Shown here in pieces: positions 9,171 to 17,915 of a DNA stretch of 42,741 nucleotides (its first letter is position 1; each line of letters starts with the position of its first letter). The notes beneath the pieces were generated by a model. That model saw only the letters and a list, made by a program, of their open reading frames with translations. It was not told where the DNA came from and searched no databases. The position numbers and the translations under genes were made by a program. This DNA comes from an uncultured Bacteroidales bacterium. Its GTDB lineage: Bacteria; Bacteroidota; Bacteroidia; Bacteroidales; JAUNSR01. The stretch is from positions 1 through 42,741 of the forward strand of contig CAMTOJ010000007.1 in the NCBI GenBank assembly GCA_947074145.1. The letters run 5' to 3'.

Positions 9171-9202
9171 ATCATTATGGCTAATTGCTTAGCCATAATG
9201 AT
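9171..9202 (-). other. Strong intercistronic stem-loop between susD and susE-like gene
   Basis: Perfect 13-bp stem (9171-9183 with 9190-9202: ATCATTATGGCTA / TAGCCATAATGAT) and 6-nt loop in the 108-bp gap. It is not followed by a clean T tract, so it is more likely an mRNA-processing or 3'-stabilising element than a terminator. Confidence 0.6.
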
Positions 9203-9228
9203 ATTTATGTAGTTGTTTATTCTATTGA

Positions 9229-10827
9229 TTAATAACCCGGATTCTGTTGGTATACTCCTGAATTAGCATCTCTTACCCATTTCGGAATTGGGAACAGATT
9301 ATAAATCTCTGATGTAGCTTTACCGTTAGCATTTTCTGTTGCATTATCCGCAGGTTTTGCACCTTTCCAAGGCCATAAATATTTCCCTCCTGTAAACATT
9401 CCGAATCTGATAAGGTCTTGACGGCGGTGTCCTTCCCATGCAAGTTCTCTTGCTCTCTCTTCTATAATTTCAGATAGATCAAAATCAGCCGCTGAATAAG
9501 CGCTTACTCCAGCTCTTGCTCTTAGCTGATTGACATAAGAGATATCTTTGACCTGTCCATTAAGACGAAGTTCAGCTTCTGCTTTCATCAGATATATATC
9601 TGCAAGTCTATAGATTGGAAAATCATTGTTTGCATGATGATCTATGTCATCTTCAACTTGAAATTTTACAAATCTTCCACCTTCGAAAGTATTAGATTTT
9701 GTTACATCTTTAATCGATGTGATCTGTGGTGTTATTACAGCATCTACAAGATGTTCTTCAATTCCGTTTGTTTTATCGGCTGGAATTGTATATTTCAGCA
9801 CTTTACCTGTTTTATCTTTAATTTCACCTACAAAAAATTGGGCTTTACGAGCATCGTTATCTGAGAATTTATTTAGATAACTATGAGTTGTACATGGACC
9901 GTTCCAAGGTTGAGTTGTAAAACCATAAACATCCTGATGTACATAATGAAGAGTCATAAGGTGAAACATATTACCTTTTGCATAAGTAGCATCAAACACA
10001 ATAGGGAAAATTATTTCAGGATTACCTGTATTGTTTATAGCAAAAACATTAAAATAATCAGTATCAAGGGCATATTCGAAAGAAGGATCCATTACTTTTT
10101 CACATTGTTCGATACATTCTTTCCATTTTTGTGTTCCAGTATATACCTCTGCATTAATGTATAATTTTGCAAGCATAGCATGAGCTACTCCTTGTGTAAT
10201 TCTACCATAATTTCTCTTTGCAGGAAGCTTTTCAAGATTGTCTAAAATCTCTTTTTCAACAAAATCAAAAACTTCTTTCCTTGTATACTGCTTTGGTGTA
10301 TCTGAAGAAGATCTTACGATTGCTACATTTCCGTATAAATCCATTGCAAGAAGATGGTAGAATGCTCTCAATATTTTGGTTTCAGCGATAGCAGCAACTG
10401 TTCCTGCATCATAATCACTTTCAACATCTCCTTTAAGTAAAACAATGTTGTCGAGTACTTCATTACATTTACCAACTCCACCATATACGAAACTCCATCC
10501 GTTATTGATATCACGTGTATCAAATTCCCAAGAGTGTCCATGCATCTGGATAGGTACACCATTGTCCCACCAGTCTGAACCGCGTGTCGGAATTATAACA
10601 GCATCAGCAGTATATTCCTGCATACTCCAATAACCTTCACGATAAACATATCCATATTCACCCAATAACTGAGAATATGCATTGGCAACTAGTGTACCGA
10701 ATTGTGCTTCATTTTGAAAATAATTATCTTTTAGAACATCTGAAAAGATTTCAGGTTCTAGATCCGTACAAGCTCCTAAGGAGATTGCTGAAGCAAGGAA
10801 TGTATATTTTAAATATTTGAATTTCAT
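9229..10827 (-). CDS. susD: SusD/RagB-family starch-binding lipoprotein
   Basis: Surface lid of the SusCD importer; it binds maltooligosaccharides and feeds them to SusC. The signal peptide MKFKYLKYTFLASAISLGAC has lipid acceptor Cys20, then TDLEPE. The family's helical (TPR) core and C-terminal signature are present: RARAGVSAY, IIEERARELAWEGHRRQDLIRFG, and the ending LFPIPKWVRDAN, YQQNPGY. Length is 532 aa. A GTG at 10848 would add seven residues before the signal peptide, so the ATG at 10827 is preferred. It follows susC by 72 bp. The symbol is given because of the starch/maltose gene context; the substrate is inferred from the neighbouring GH13, GH97 and GH65 enzymes. Confidence 0.92.
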   Translation of the reverse strand: MKFKYLKYTFLASAISLGACTDLEPEIFSDVLKDNYFQNEAQFGTLVANAYSQLLGEYGYVYREGYWSMQEYTADAVIIPTRGSDWWDNGVPIQMHGHSWEFDTRDINNGWSFVYGGVGKCNEVLDNIVLLKGDVESDYDAGTVAAIAETKILRAFYHLLAMDLYGNVAIVRSSSDTPKQYTRKEVFDFVEKEILDNLEKLPAKRNYGRITQGVAHAMLAKLYINAEVYTGTQKWKECIEQCEKVMDPSFEYALDTDYFNVFAINNTGNPEIIFPIVFDATYAKGNMFHLMTLHYVHQDVYGFTTQPWNGPCTTHSYLNKFSDNDARKAQFFVGEIKDKTGKVLKYTIPADKTNGIEEHLVDAVITPQITSIKDVTKSNTFEGGRFVKFQVEDDIDHHANNDFPIYRLADIYLMKAEAELRLNGQVKDISYVNQLRARAGVSAYSAADFDLSEIIEERARELAWEGHRRQDLIRFGMFTGGKYLWPWKGAKPADNATENANGKATSEIYNLFPIPKWVRDANSGVYQQNPGY

Positions 10828-10899
10828 AATAATCAGATTTTTAATCACTTGGATTATAAATTAATTTTAAAAAGCATTTTGATAATAAGTAATCGGTTA

Positions 10900-13884
10900 T
10901 TAGAATGTCAATGAAGCACCGAATTCAAATGATCTCTCTGCAGGATAATATGATCTGCTGTCAAATCCAGGAGTCAATCCATTCATACTAACTTCAGGAT
11001 CTACACCTGTATAACCTGTGATAGTAAATACATTCTGACAGTTTACAAAAATCCTAGCTTTCTTTACATAATTATTATTCAAAGGGAAATTATATCCGAT
11101 TGTAATATCTGAACATTTAAGGAATGTTGCATCTTCAAGATAGAAATCAGAAAAACGACGAATATCATTCAATTTTGAAGCTTCATTACTTTGATCTATA
11201 GCAGAATAAAGTACATTGTTTCCGTCAATCTTGTTTTCATAGAAATATCTTGTTTCATTGAAGATTAGACCACCGAATTGTCCACGGAAGTTAATTGCAG
11301 CGTCAAAGTTTTTATAACTTCCTGTGAATCCGAATCCATAAGTAAAGTCAGGAAGGGCATTACCAAGAATCTGTTTCTGGCTCTCTGTTGGAGATGTTGT
11401 ATAACCACCTTCCGGAGTTTCAAATACCCATTGTCCTTTACTGTTGATTCCATAATATTTCCATCCATAAAAATTACCGATAGGATGACCTTGTTGTAAT
11501 CTCATTACATAGTTACCAGTCTCTCCTGAACCTGAAGATATGTATCCTACATTCAAATAACCGGGATTATTTTCTGCATATTCTCCTCCGGTGATTTTTT
11601 GAACTTTATTTCTATTAAATGCTCCTACTAAACTCATTGATAGAGAATAATCTTTAGCTTTTATAATATCTCCGAAAAGAGCAACTTCAAAACCGTAATT
11701 CTGTAGTTTTCCATAATTATCCCATTTTTTACCTGTTGGATATGGAGGAACCGGTACGTCATATTCCCATAATAAATCAGATGTATTTCTTACATAAGCA
11801 TCAATCGAACCGCTCAATCTGTTTTTAAGAACAGCGAAATCTATACCAACGTTATACTCTTCTTTCTTTTCCCATCTGATATATTCATTGATATTTGATG
11901 TTGCACCCCATGGACGAACGAAAGATCCGTCGCTGTATAATGGTTCGCCTGTTTGACCAACTCTCATAAGATATAGATAACTGTCACTTGGCATATTACC
12001 TGTTACACCATAACCAGCTCTTAACTTAAGGTCATCAAATACACCCCAATCTTGCATAAATCCTTCTTCTGCAATTCTCCAGCTACCACTTACTGCAGGG
12101 AAAATACCCCAGCGACCTAATGTATCATGTGCTTTAGGCCCAAATTTGGAAGAACCTTCCATTCTGGCAGAAACATTGAAGAAATATTTGTTATCATAAT
12201 TATAAACGATACGAGCGAAGAAAGAAGATAGTTTATCTGTGTATTTTGAACTATTCATTCCCATAAGTTCACTATTACCTGTTTGCAAGTTTTCTCCCAT
12301 TCCTAAATTATTGTACAATAAATCATCTATTGGGAAATTTGAGTTGTTTGCTCCAAAACTGGTAAATTCGTTGTATTGGTATGATTGACCAACGATTGCA
12401 GAGAAATTGTGACTTCCCCAAGTATCAGTAAATTGTAAAGTATTTTCAATAGTCTGAGTTTGGTTATTAGCTTGTGATTGACTTGCTACACCATTTTTCC
12501 CATCTACTCTTCTTGAATATGCACTTTGATATTTTCCATTCCAAATACCTTGCTGTTGAAGAGTATAGAATGTTGAAAATTTCAAGTTTCTGGTCAAATT
12601 CAATGATGCTTTAACACTTCCTAAAAATACTTTATATTTTTCATGAGAATCTGTATTATTTATATCTGCTACAGGATTCCAATAGTGCCCTGCAAAAGCA
12701 TCAGATTCATAATATCCATTATATTTCTCATAATTTGCAGAGCTTGGATCAGAATAAATAGGCTGAGTCGGATTTAGCTGAAGAGCCTGATTAAAATTAT
12801 CATAATCAACCCATGTTTTCTTTGATGATGAATAATTGAAATCGTAAGCTATTTCCAAAATATTATTAAGAGCTTTTTGATTAGCAGCAAAACGAGCATT
12901 CAACTCTTCAAAATCTGATTTTTTTGCTAACCCTTCCATATAACGATATGAAATCGCTGAACGGTAACTAAAATTCTCAGATCCTCCAGAAAGAGAAACA
13001 TTATGATATGTTTTAAGAGGTGTTCTTGTAATTGCATCAAGCCAATCTGTATCAGCACCAAGGTCTCCACCAATATGCTCTTTATATTCAGATGCTGTAA
13101 GAACTCTTAATTTATTTGAAATCATACTTGTAGACACACCACCGTTATACTCAACAGAACTTTGTCCTGCTTTACCGCGTTTTGTTGTGATAAGGATTAC
13201 ACCGTGATTTGCGCGTGTACCATAAATAGCAGCAGCAGATCCATCTTTCAATACGTCGATACTTTCAATTTCGGAAGGTTGAATACTTGAAAGATCTCCG
13301 CCGGCTACTCCGTCAATGATATATAAAGGCTCACTATTACCTTTTAAACTACCTACACCACGTAGCTGAACTTCATAATTGTTTTGTGCCGGGTCACCTC
13401 CACCTTTCTTAATAATATTAAGACCGGCTACCTTACCCTGTACAAGTCCCATTGGGTTAGCTACCACACCTTTTACAAAGTCGTCAGCTTTTACACTAGC
13501 GATGGAACCTGTAAGTTCCTTTTTAGTTTGTGATCCATAACCAATAGCTACAACTTCATTAAGAGCAATACTAGATTCTTTCATTTTTATTGTAGCAGCT
13601 GTTTTTCCATCAACAGGATACAATAACTTTTCATATCCTACATAAGTAAGAACCAATGTCGATTTAGGACCTACCGATAAATTAAATTTACCATCAAAAT
13701 CGGTGGTTGTTCCTTCGGTTGTTCCTTCAATTTGTACATTAACACCTATCAAAGCGTAACCAAAGTCGTCTACTACAGTTCCATTAAATGTAATGTTTTG
13801 AGCAAATACCGGAACTACAAGCACAAGACTCATAATAAGGAATAAAGTCCTTAATGGATTGTATTTGAAGATTGTGTATTTCAT
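10900..13884 (-). CDS. susC: SusC/RagA-family TonB-dependent outer-membrane transporter
   Basis: Outer-membrane porin that imports oligosaccharides bound by SusD, energised by TonB. The protein is 994 aa from the ATG at 13884. Signal peptide residues 1-28 end VPVFA. A carboxypeptidase-like regulatory domain follows at about 30-100 (NGTVVDDFGYALIGVNV, TDFDGKFNLSV), then the TonB plug (VVAIGYGSQTKKELTGSI at 111-128; YIIDGVAGGDLSSI; ATIYGTRA-like AAIYGTRANHGVILITTKRG) and a 22-strand barrel ending FEFGASLTF. A GTG at 13917 would extend the protein by 11 residues ahead of the signal peptide and is unlikely. It is the first gene of the outer-membrane operon, with a leader of about 160 nt, and is divergent from the LacI-type regulator. 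Confidence 0.95.
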   Translation of the reverse strand: MKYTIFKYNPLRTLFLIMSLVLVVPVFAQNITFNGTVVDDFGYALIGVNVQIEGTTEGTTTDFDGKFNLSVGPKSTLVLTYVGYEKLLYPVDGKTAATIKMKESSIALNEVVAIGYGSQTKKELTGSIASVKADDFVKGVVANPMGLVQGKVAGLNIIKKGGGDPAQNNYEVQLRGVGSLKGNSEPLYIIDGVAGGDLSSIQPSEIESIDVLKDGSAAAIYGTRANHGVILITTKRGKAGQSSVEYNGGVSTSMISNKLRVLTASEYKEHIGGDLGADTDWLDAITRTPLKTYHNVSLSGGSENFSYRSAISYRYMEGLAKKSDFEELNARFAANQKALNNILEIAYDFNYSSSKKTWVDYDNFNQALQLNPTQPIYSDPSSANYEKYNGYYESDAFAGHYWNPVADINNTDSHEKYKVFLGSVKASLNLTRNLKFSTFYTLQQQGIWNGKYQSAYSRRVDGKNGVASQSQANNQTQTIENTLQFTDTWGSHNFSAIVGQSYQYNEFTSFGANNSNFPIDDLLYNNLGMGENLQTGNSELMGMNSSKYTDKLSSFFARIVYNYDNKYFFNVSARMEGSSKFGPKAHDTLGRWGIFPAVSGSWRIAEEGFMQDWGVFDDLKLRAGYGVTGNMPSDSYLYLMRVGQTGEPLYSDGSFVRPWGATSNINEYIRWEKKEEYNVGIDFAVLKNRLSGSIDAYVRNTSDLLWEYDVPVPPYPTGKKWDNYGKLQNYGFEVALFGDIIKAKDYSLSMSLVGAFNRNKVQKITGGEYAENNPGYLNVGYISSGSGETGNYVMRLQQGHPIGNFYGWKYYGINSKGQWVFETPEGGYTTSPTESQKQILGNALPDFTYGFGFTGSYKNFDAAINFRGQFGGLIFNETRYFYENKIDGNNVLYSAIDQSNEASKLNDIRRFSDFYLEDATFLKCSDITIGYNFPLNNNYVKKARIFVNCQNVFTITGYTGVDPEVSMNGLTPGFDSRSYYPAERSFEFGASLTF

Positions 13885-14106
13885 AAATATTATTTGTTTA
13901 GATGTCAAATAATTCACATATGTAAATTATTATTCCGTTAAAAATTAAAGTGTTTTTCAAATCTTTGGCTTAATTGTTCAATTCTTTTTAATAGTTCTTT
14001 TTTCAGGTTTTATTTTCCGATCATTAGATTTTGTGGTTTGACATGTAACAAAAGTAACCAAACGTCGATTTTCTTAATTTATTTCTATTCACTATCGCTT
14101 GATTTT

Positions 14107-14140
14107 AACTTGCAAACGTTATCGCAAACGTTTGCAAGTT
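14107..14140. promoter_or_regulatory. LacI-type composite operator
   Basis: Perfect 14-bp inverted repeat AACTTGCAAACGTT (14107-14120) and AACGTTTGCAAGTT (14127-14140) with a 6-bp spacer. The right half contains the 12-bp palindrome GCAAACGTTTGC (14124-14135), a classic LacI-family operator with a central CG. It lies 51-91 bp upstream of the susC -7 element. Confidence 0.8.
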
Positions 14141-14237
14141 TTGAGTTTTGTTAATTTAATTTTATTTTTAATTGTAAATATTTATACTATCCTTATACTT
14201 TTTAATATTAAAAAATTGAATGTGATTGTTATTTATA

Positions 14238-14245
14238 TATATTTG
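14238..14245 (+). promoter_or_regulatory. -7 element of the LacI-family regulator gene
   Basis: TATATTTG fits TAnnTTTG. Transcription would start near 14252, downstream of the upstream TTG start at 14226, so the ATG at 14289 is the likely translation start. Confidence 0.5.
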
Positions 14246-14288
14246 CGATAACAACGTGTATCTAAGACCAACACACCATTCTATAAAT

Positions 14289-15314
14289 ATGTCCAATTCT
14301 ATTACTATTAAAGACCTGGCACGAACATTGGGAATCTCTGTTTCTACAGTATCCAGAGCTCTAAAAAATCATCCTGATATTAGTAGCGAAACATGCCGTG
14401 CAGTACAAGACCTTGCTAAACAACTTAATTACACGCCTAATGCGGTCGCATTAAGTTTACGACAGAGAAAGTCAAATCTAATCGGGATAATTATCCCACA
14501 AATTATTCATCATTTTTTCTCTTGCGTGATAAGCGGGATAGAAACTATTGCTAATCAGCATGGATATAATGTGATCATTTTCCAAAGCAATGAAGATTTT
14601 GAACGAGAAAAGTCAATTTGTAAATCTGTAATGAATTCCCAAGTTGACGGTTTACTTGTTTCTATATCTAAAGAGACGAAATCGTCCGATCATTTTAAGG
14701 AGATTCAAAAAGCGAATATTCCTATTGTTTTTTTCGATAGAATATTAGGCGATATAAACTCTGATAAAGTTATTGTAGATGATTTCAATGGAGCAATATC
14801 AGCTGTTGAACACTTAATATCTATAGGATGTAAAAGAATTGCTCATCTTTCAGCTCCACAAAATTTGCAAATTGCACAAAAAAGACAACTCGGATATCTC
14901 GAAGCTTTGAGATCTGCCGGTATGATTCCTAACAAAGATTTAATTTTGCCTTGCGACAACCAGCATGATGCTCTTGAAGTAACAAGAAAATTAATGAGTT
15001 TACCCAATCCTCCTGACGGAATATTTGCAGTTAATGATTTAACGGCTGCAGGTGCAATGTATGCATTAAGAAAAATGGGTTATAGAATCCCAGAAGATGT
15101 AGCTGTTTGTGGTTTCACCGATGGTCTTGTATCTACATTAACCAATCCAACCCTCACTACGGTAGAACAACATGGAGATATTATAGGTAAACTTGCCACA
15201 GAAATGCTTCTTAAAAGGATCAACAATAAGAATATTACATTTGATTCAGAAACAAAGATTGTAAAAACAAATCTTGTTGTAAGAGAATCAACTTTAGGAT
15301 TTATTGCAAGATAA
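14289..15314 (+). CDS. LacI-family transcriptional regulator of the maltodextrin locus
   Basis: DNA-binding regulator of 341 aa. The N-terminal helix-turn-helix ITIKDLARTLGISVSTVSRALKNHPDIS is followed by the hinge helix region (YTPNAVALSLRQ) and a periplasmic-binding-protein-like sensor domain (NLIGIIIPQI, VDGLLVSISK, IPIVFFDRI, DGIFAVNDLTAAGAMYAL, VAVCGFTDG, TTVEQHG). It is divergent from susC and upstream of the transporter-phosphorylase operon. A perfect inverted-repeat operator lies beside it and a near-identical site precedes the MFS gene, so it probably senses maltose or a related sugar and controls both operons. Bacteroides thetaiotaomicron uses the unrelated SusR for this job. The start at 14289 is preferred over the TTG at 14226. 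Confidence 0.9.
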   Translation: MSNSITIKDLARTLGISVSTVSRALKNHPDISSETCRAVQDLAKQLNYTPNAVALSLRQRKSNLIGIIIPQIIHHFFSCVISGIETIANQHGYNVIIFQSNEDFEREKSICKSVMNSQVDGLLVSISKETKSSDHFKEIQKANIPIVFFDRILGDINSDKVIVDDFNGAISAVEHLISIGCKRIAHLSAPQNLQIAQKRQLGYLEALRSAGMIPNKDLILPCDNQHDALEVTRKLMSLPNPPDGIFAVNDLTAAGAMYALRKMGYRIPEDVAVCGFTDGLVSTLTNPTLTTVEQHGDIIGKLATEMLLKRINNKNITFDSETKIVKTNLVVRESTLGFIAR

Positions 15315-15356
15315 TTTTATAATTACAGTTCAAAAATACCTTTCAAATATTATACA

Positions 15357-15395
15357 AAAACTACCGGGACAATTTTCATTCCGGTAGTTTTTATA
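15357..15395 (+). terminator. Terminator of the LacI-family regulator gene
   Basis: AAAACTACCGG (15357-15367) pairs with CCGGTAGTTTT (15381-15391) around a 13-nt loop, and the stem runs into a T tract. Confidence 0.8.
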
Positions 15396-15495
15396 TAATA
15401 GTATCTGAACAATTGTTATATTATTTGCTAATTTTTACTATTTTTTATTTATAATCGATATAAATTACAGTTTATTTTAATATTAAAAATGTATA

Positions 15496-15510
15496 ATCGA
15501 AAACGTTTGA
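15496..15510. promoter_or_regulatory. LacI-type operator upstream of the MFS operon
   Basis: ATCGAAAACGTTTGA differs from the operator half at 14121-14135 (ATCGCAAACGTTTGC) at two of 15 positions. It lies about 60 bp upstream of the -33 element of the MFS promoter, a place more typical of activation than of simple blocking. Confidence 0.65.
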
Positions 15511-15568
15511 TATTATAGATTTAAAGCCTAAAAACCTACTCCAGACACGTTTGAGAAAGGATTATGAT

Positions 15569-15599
15569 TTTGTAATTAAAAAAAATGACTTTATATTTG
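15569..15599 (+). promoter_or_regulatory. Promoter of the MFS-pgmB-GH65-GH13-GH97 operon
   Basis: TTTG (15569-15572) and TATATTTG (15592-15599) match the Bacteroidota -33 and -7 consensus with 19 nt between. Transcription would start near 15606, leaving a leader of about 158 nt. Confidence 0.6.
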
Positions 15600-15763
15600 T
15601 TACGGCTAAATAATCAATTTCTTTTTTCAAACTCTACAATTGAATTGTAATTTTCAATAAAATTAAGTTATGCTTTTTCAAATCAAGCCTAAACTTTTTA
15701 ATTGGAAAATTATAAATCATCATTCAGGTTATTCTTTTCAGACGTTGCAAAAGGATAACACCT

Positions 15764-17155
15764 ATGAAATCAAAAAACAAACTTAGTTTTTGGCAAATTT
15801 GGAACATGAGTTTCGGTTTTCTGGGAATTCAATTCGGTTTTGCGCTTCAAAATGCAAATGCGAGTCGTATTCTTCAGACTTTCGGAGCAGATGTCGAACA
15901 TCTCTCTTGGTTCTGGATAGCCGCCCCACTTACGGGAATGATAGCACAACCTATAATCGGGCACTTCAGTGATAAAACCTGGTGCAGACTTGGTCGTCGT
16001 CGGCCCTATTTCTTGGTAGGAGCAATATTAACTTCTCTTGCTCTTGTATTGATGCCTAATGCTCAATTACTTACAAATGTGATCCCTGCAATGTTTATCG
16101 GAGGAGGTATGTTGATGATGATGGATGCTTCGATCAATATTGCCATGGAGCCATTTAGAGCTCTAGTTGGAGACCTTCTTCCAGGAGAACAACGTACACT
16201 TGGTTTTTCTATACAAACTTTTCTTATCGGTGTAGGAGCCGTAATTGGTTCATTATTACCGTACGCACTTGCAGAATGGTTTGGAATAGGAAAAACTGCT
16301 GCTGAAGGAGTAGTTCCGGAAAATGTGATCTATTCATTTTATTTCGGTGCCATAGTTTTGTTTTTATCTGTTATCTGGACAATTGTAAAAACCAAAGAGT
16401 ATCCACCTGAGAAAGAAGAAAAGACAGAAAAGAAAGAGAGTGGACTCAAAGAGGTATATAATGATGTAAAGAATATGCCTAAAACAATGAAACAATTAGG
16501 AATTGTTCAATTCTTCAGTTGGTTTGCGTTATTTGCCATGTGGGTATTTACAACACCTGCTATTGCTCATCATATCTACAGAGCTCCTATTGGTGATACA
16601 AGTTCTTTAGCGTATCAAAATGCTGCAAATTGGGTAGGTATCATATTCGGTATATATAATGCGATTTCAGCAGTTTATGCATTAATGTTACCAATAATTG
16701 CAAGAAAGATAGGACGTAAACAAACTCACTCCATTTCATTATTGATAGGAGGAGTAGCTCTTGTATCTATATTCTTTATTTCCAATCCGATGATGTTGAT
16801 AATACCAATGATAGGTGTTGGTATAGCATGGGGATCAATTCTTGCAATGCCATATGCGATTCTTGCAGGAGCTTTACCGGCAAAGAAGATGGGTATTTAT
16901 ATGGGTATTTTCAACTTTTTTATTACCATACCTCAAATTGTAAACGGGGTTATAGGTGGTCCTCTTATTAAAAATGTATTTGATTCTCAAGCAATTTACG
17001 CTTTAGTTATAGCAGGTGGATGCCTTATTATTGCTTCTGCAACTGTGGTATTTGTAGAAGACAAAGATGATATTGTTGAATGGAAATTATTCTCAACAAA
17101 GAAGGATATTAAAAAAAATAATTTGGAAGACGAATTCGTGAATTCTCAATCTTAA
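15764..17155 (+). CDS. MFS-type maltose/oligosaccharide transporter
   Basis: Inner-membrane sugar carrier of 463 aa with about 12 membrane segments. FGFALQNANASRIL at the start and the loop 2-3 signature GHFSDKTWCRLGRRRPYFLVG place it with the SLC45/GPH-like sucrose-maltose MFS carriers. It is the first gene of a five-gene operon; the next gene starts 46 bp later and encodes beta-phosphoglucomutase, then maltose phosphorylase. Maltose import, probably proton-coupled, is therefore the likely role (inference from neighbours). The cytoplasmic GH65 and mutase need exactly such an importer, which the classical Bacteroides sus locus lacks. The operator at 15496-15510 suggests control by the adjacent LacI-type protein. 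Confidence 0.88.
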   Translation: MKSKNKLSFWQIWNMSFGFLGIQFGFALQNANASRILQTFGADVEHLSWFWIAAPLTGMIAQPIIGHFSDKTWCRLGRRRPYFLVGAILTSLALVLMPNAQLLTNVIPAMFIGGGMLMMMDASINIAMEPFRALVGDLLPGEQRTLGFSIQTFLIGVGAVIGSLLPYALAEWFGIGKTAAEGVVPENVIYSFYFGAIVLFLSVIWTIVKTKEYPPEKEEKTEKKESGLKEVYNDVKNMPKTMKQLGIVQFFSWFALFAMWVFTTPAIAHHIYRAPIGDTSSLAYQNAANWVGIIFGIYNAISAVYALMLPIIARKIGRKQTHSISLLIGGVALVSIFFISNPMMLIIPMIGVGIAWGSILAMPYAILAGALPAKKMGIYMGIFNFFITIPQIVNGVIGGPLIKNVFDSQAIYALVIAGGCLIIASATVVFVEDKDDIVEWKLFSTKKDIKKNNLEDEFVNSQS

Positions 17156-17201
17156 TACTATCTACATAATTGATTGATTAATATATAAAAAGAACTCGGA
17201 A

Positions 17202-17855
17202 ATGACACAATGTTGCATATTTGATCTCGATGGAGTAATTGTCGATACAGCTAAATACCATTTTCTTGCATGGAAAAAAATTGCAGAAGAACTAAATATA
17301 AATTTCACAGAAAATGATAATGAACGACTTAAAGGTGTAAGTCGAATGGCTTCTCTTGATATATTACTCTCATTGGGAGATTTAGAATTAAACACAAAAG
17401 AAAAAGAAAACTTAGCTAAAAGAAAAAACGATATATATCTGGAATATATATTAAAGCTAAGTCCTGATGATATTTTACCAGGAGTGGATACATTCTTAAA
17501 ATCTTTAAAACAAAGAGGTATTTCGATAGCTCTTGGCTCTGCAAGCAAAAATGCGCAGACCATTCTCAACCAACTAAATATAGAATATCTTTTTGACGCC
17601 ATCGCTGATGGTAATAATGTAGTAAAAGCAAAACCTGACCCTGAAGTTTTTCTCAAAGCTGCATCAATGGTCCAAAAAAAATCAAACCAATGTATTGTAT
17701 TTGAAGATGCTATCGCAGGTGTTGAGGCCGCAATTGCAGGTGGGTTTAATTGTGTAGGAGTAGGAAATCCTGCACTTATGAACAAAGCGAAATTCACAAT
17801 TGACAGTTTTGAAGATATTGAGAGTCTGGAGCGTATCATTGAAACTATTGATTAA
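17202..17855 (+). CDS. pgmB: Beta-phosphoglucomutase
   Basis: Cytoplasmic HAD-superfamily enzyme that converts beta-glucose-1-phosphate to glucose-6-phosphate. Length is 217 aa. The catalytic FDLDG has nucleophile Asp8 and acid/base Asp10. The cap-domain substrate segment is RLKGVSRMASLDIL. Ser114 lies in GSASKN, Lys144 in KAKPDPEVF, and Mg2+ ligands Glu169-Asp170 are in VFEDA. These positions match Lactococcus lactis beta-PGM almost number for number. It sits between the MFS carrier and the maltose phosphorylase whose product it uses, 46 and 60 bp away. A 225-aa frame on the opposite strand is a shadow. Confidence 0.95.
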   Translation: MTQCCIFDLDGVIVDTAKYHFLAWKKIAEELNINFTENDNERLKGVSRMASLDILLSLGDLELNTKEKENLAKRKNDIYLEYILKLSPDDILPGVDTFLKSLKQRGISIALGSASKNAQTILNQLNIEYLFDAIADGNNVVKAKPDPEVFLKAASMVQKKSNQCIVFEDAIAGVEAAIAGGFNCVGVGNPALMNKAKFTIDSFEDIESLERIIETID

Positions 17856-17915
17856 TACATATTCTTACAAATAGATCTGTAATTTCTATTACTAAAATTT
17901 TAAAAAGAGAAAACT

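Larger units (their letters stand above)
13885..14288. promoter_or_regulatory. Divergent control region, susC / LacI-family regulator
   Basis: About 400 bp with no gene. It contains a susC -7 candidate, TACTTTTG on the minus strand (14049-14056), the LacI-type operator (14107-14140), and a regulator -7 candidate TATATTTG (14238-14245). No clear -33 TTTG was found at standard spacing for susC, which fits a promoter needing an activator (inference). Confidence 0.65.
15315..15763. other. Intergenic region between lacI-type gene and MFS gene
   Basis: 449 bp without a gene. It holds the regulator's terminator (15357-15395), a LacI-type site (15496-15510), a half-site CACGTTTGAG near 15546, and a promoter (15569-15599). 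The last 160 bp would be an untranslated leader with only weak hairpins such as ACAATT-g-AATTGT. Confidence 0.65.

Noticed and set aside
14226..14288. Upstream TTG start of the LacI-type regulator
   Set aside because: A TATATTTG -7 element lies inside the extension and the helix-turn-helix begins right after the ATG at 14289.
15546..15556. Third LacI-type operator at CACGTTTGAG
   Set aside because: Only one half matches the operator. Listed as a half-site in the intergenic entry, not as a separate feature.
13885..15763. Equal leader lengths (about 158 nt) before susC and the MFS gene as a common riboregulator
   Set aside because: The two leaders share no convincing sequence or hairpin; the equal length is probably chance and depends on predicted starts.
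17162..17839. 225-aa open frame on the minus strand
   Set aside because: It lies fully antisense to pgmB, whose catalytic residues are all intact. The antisense protein has no recognisable domain.
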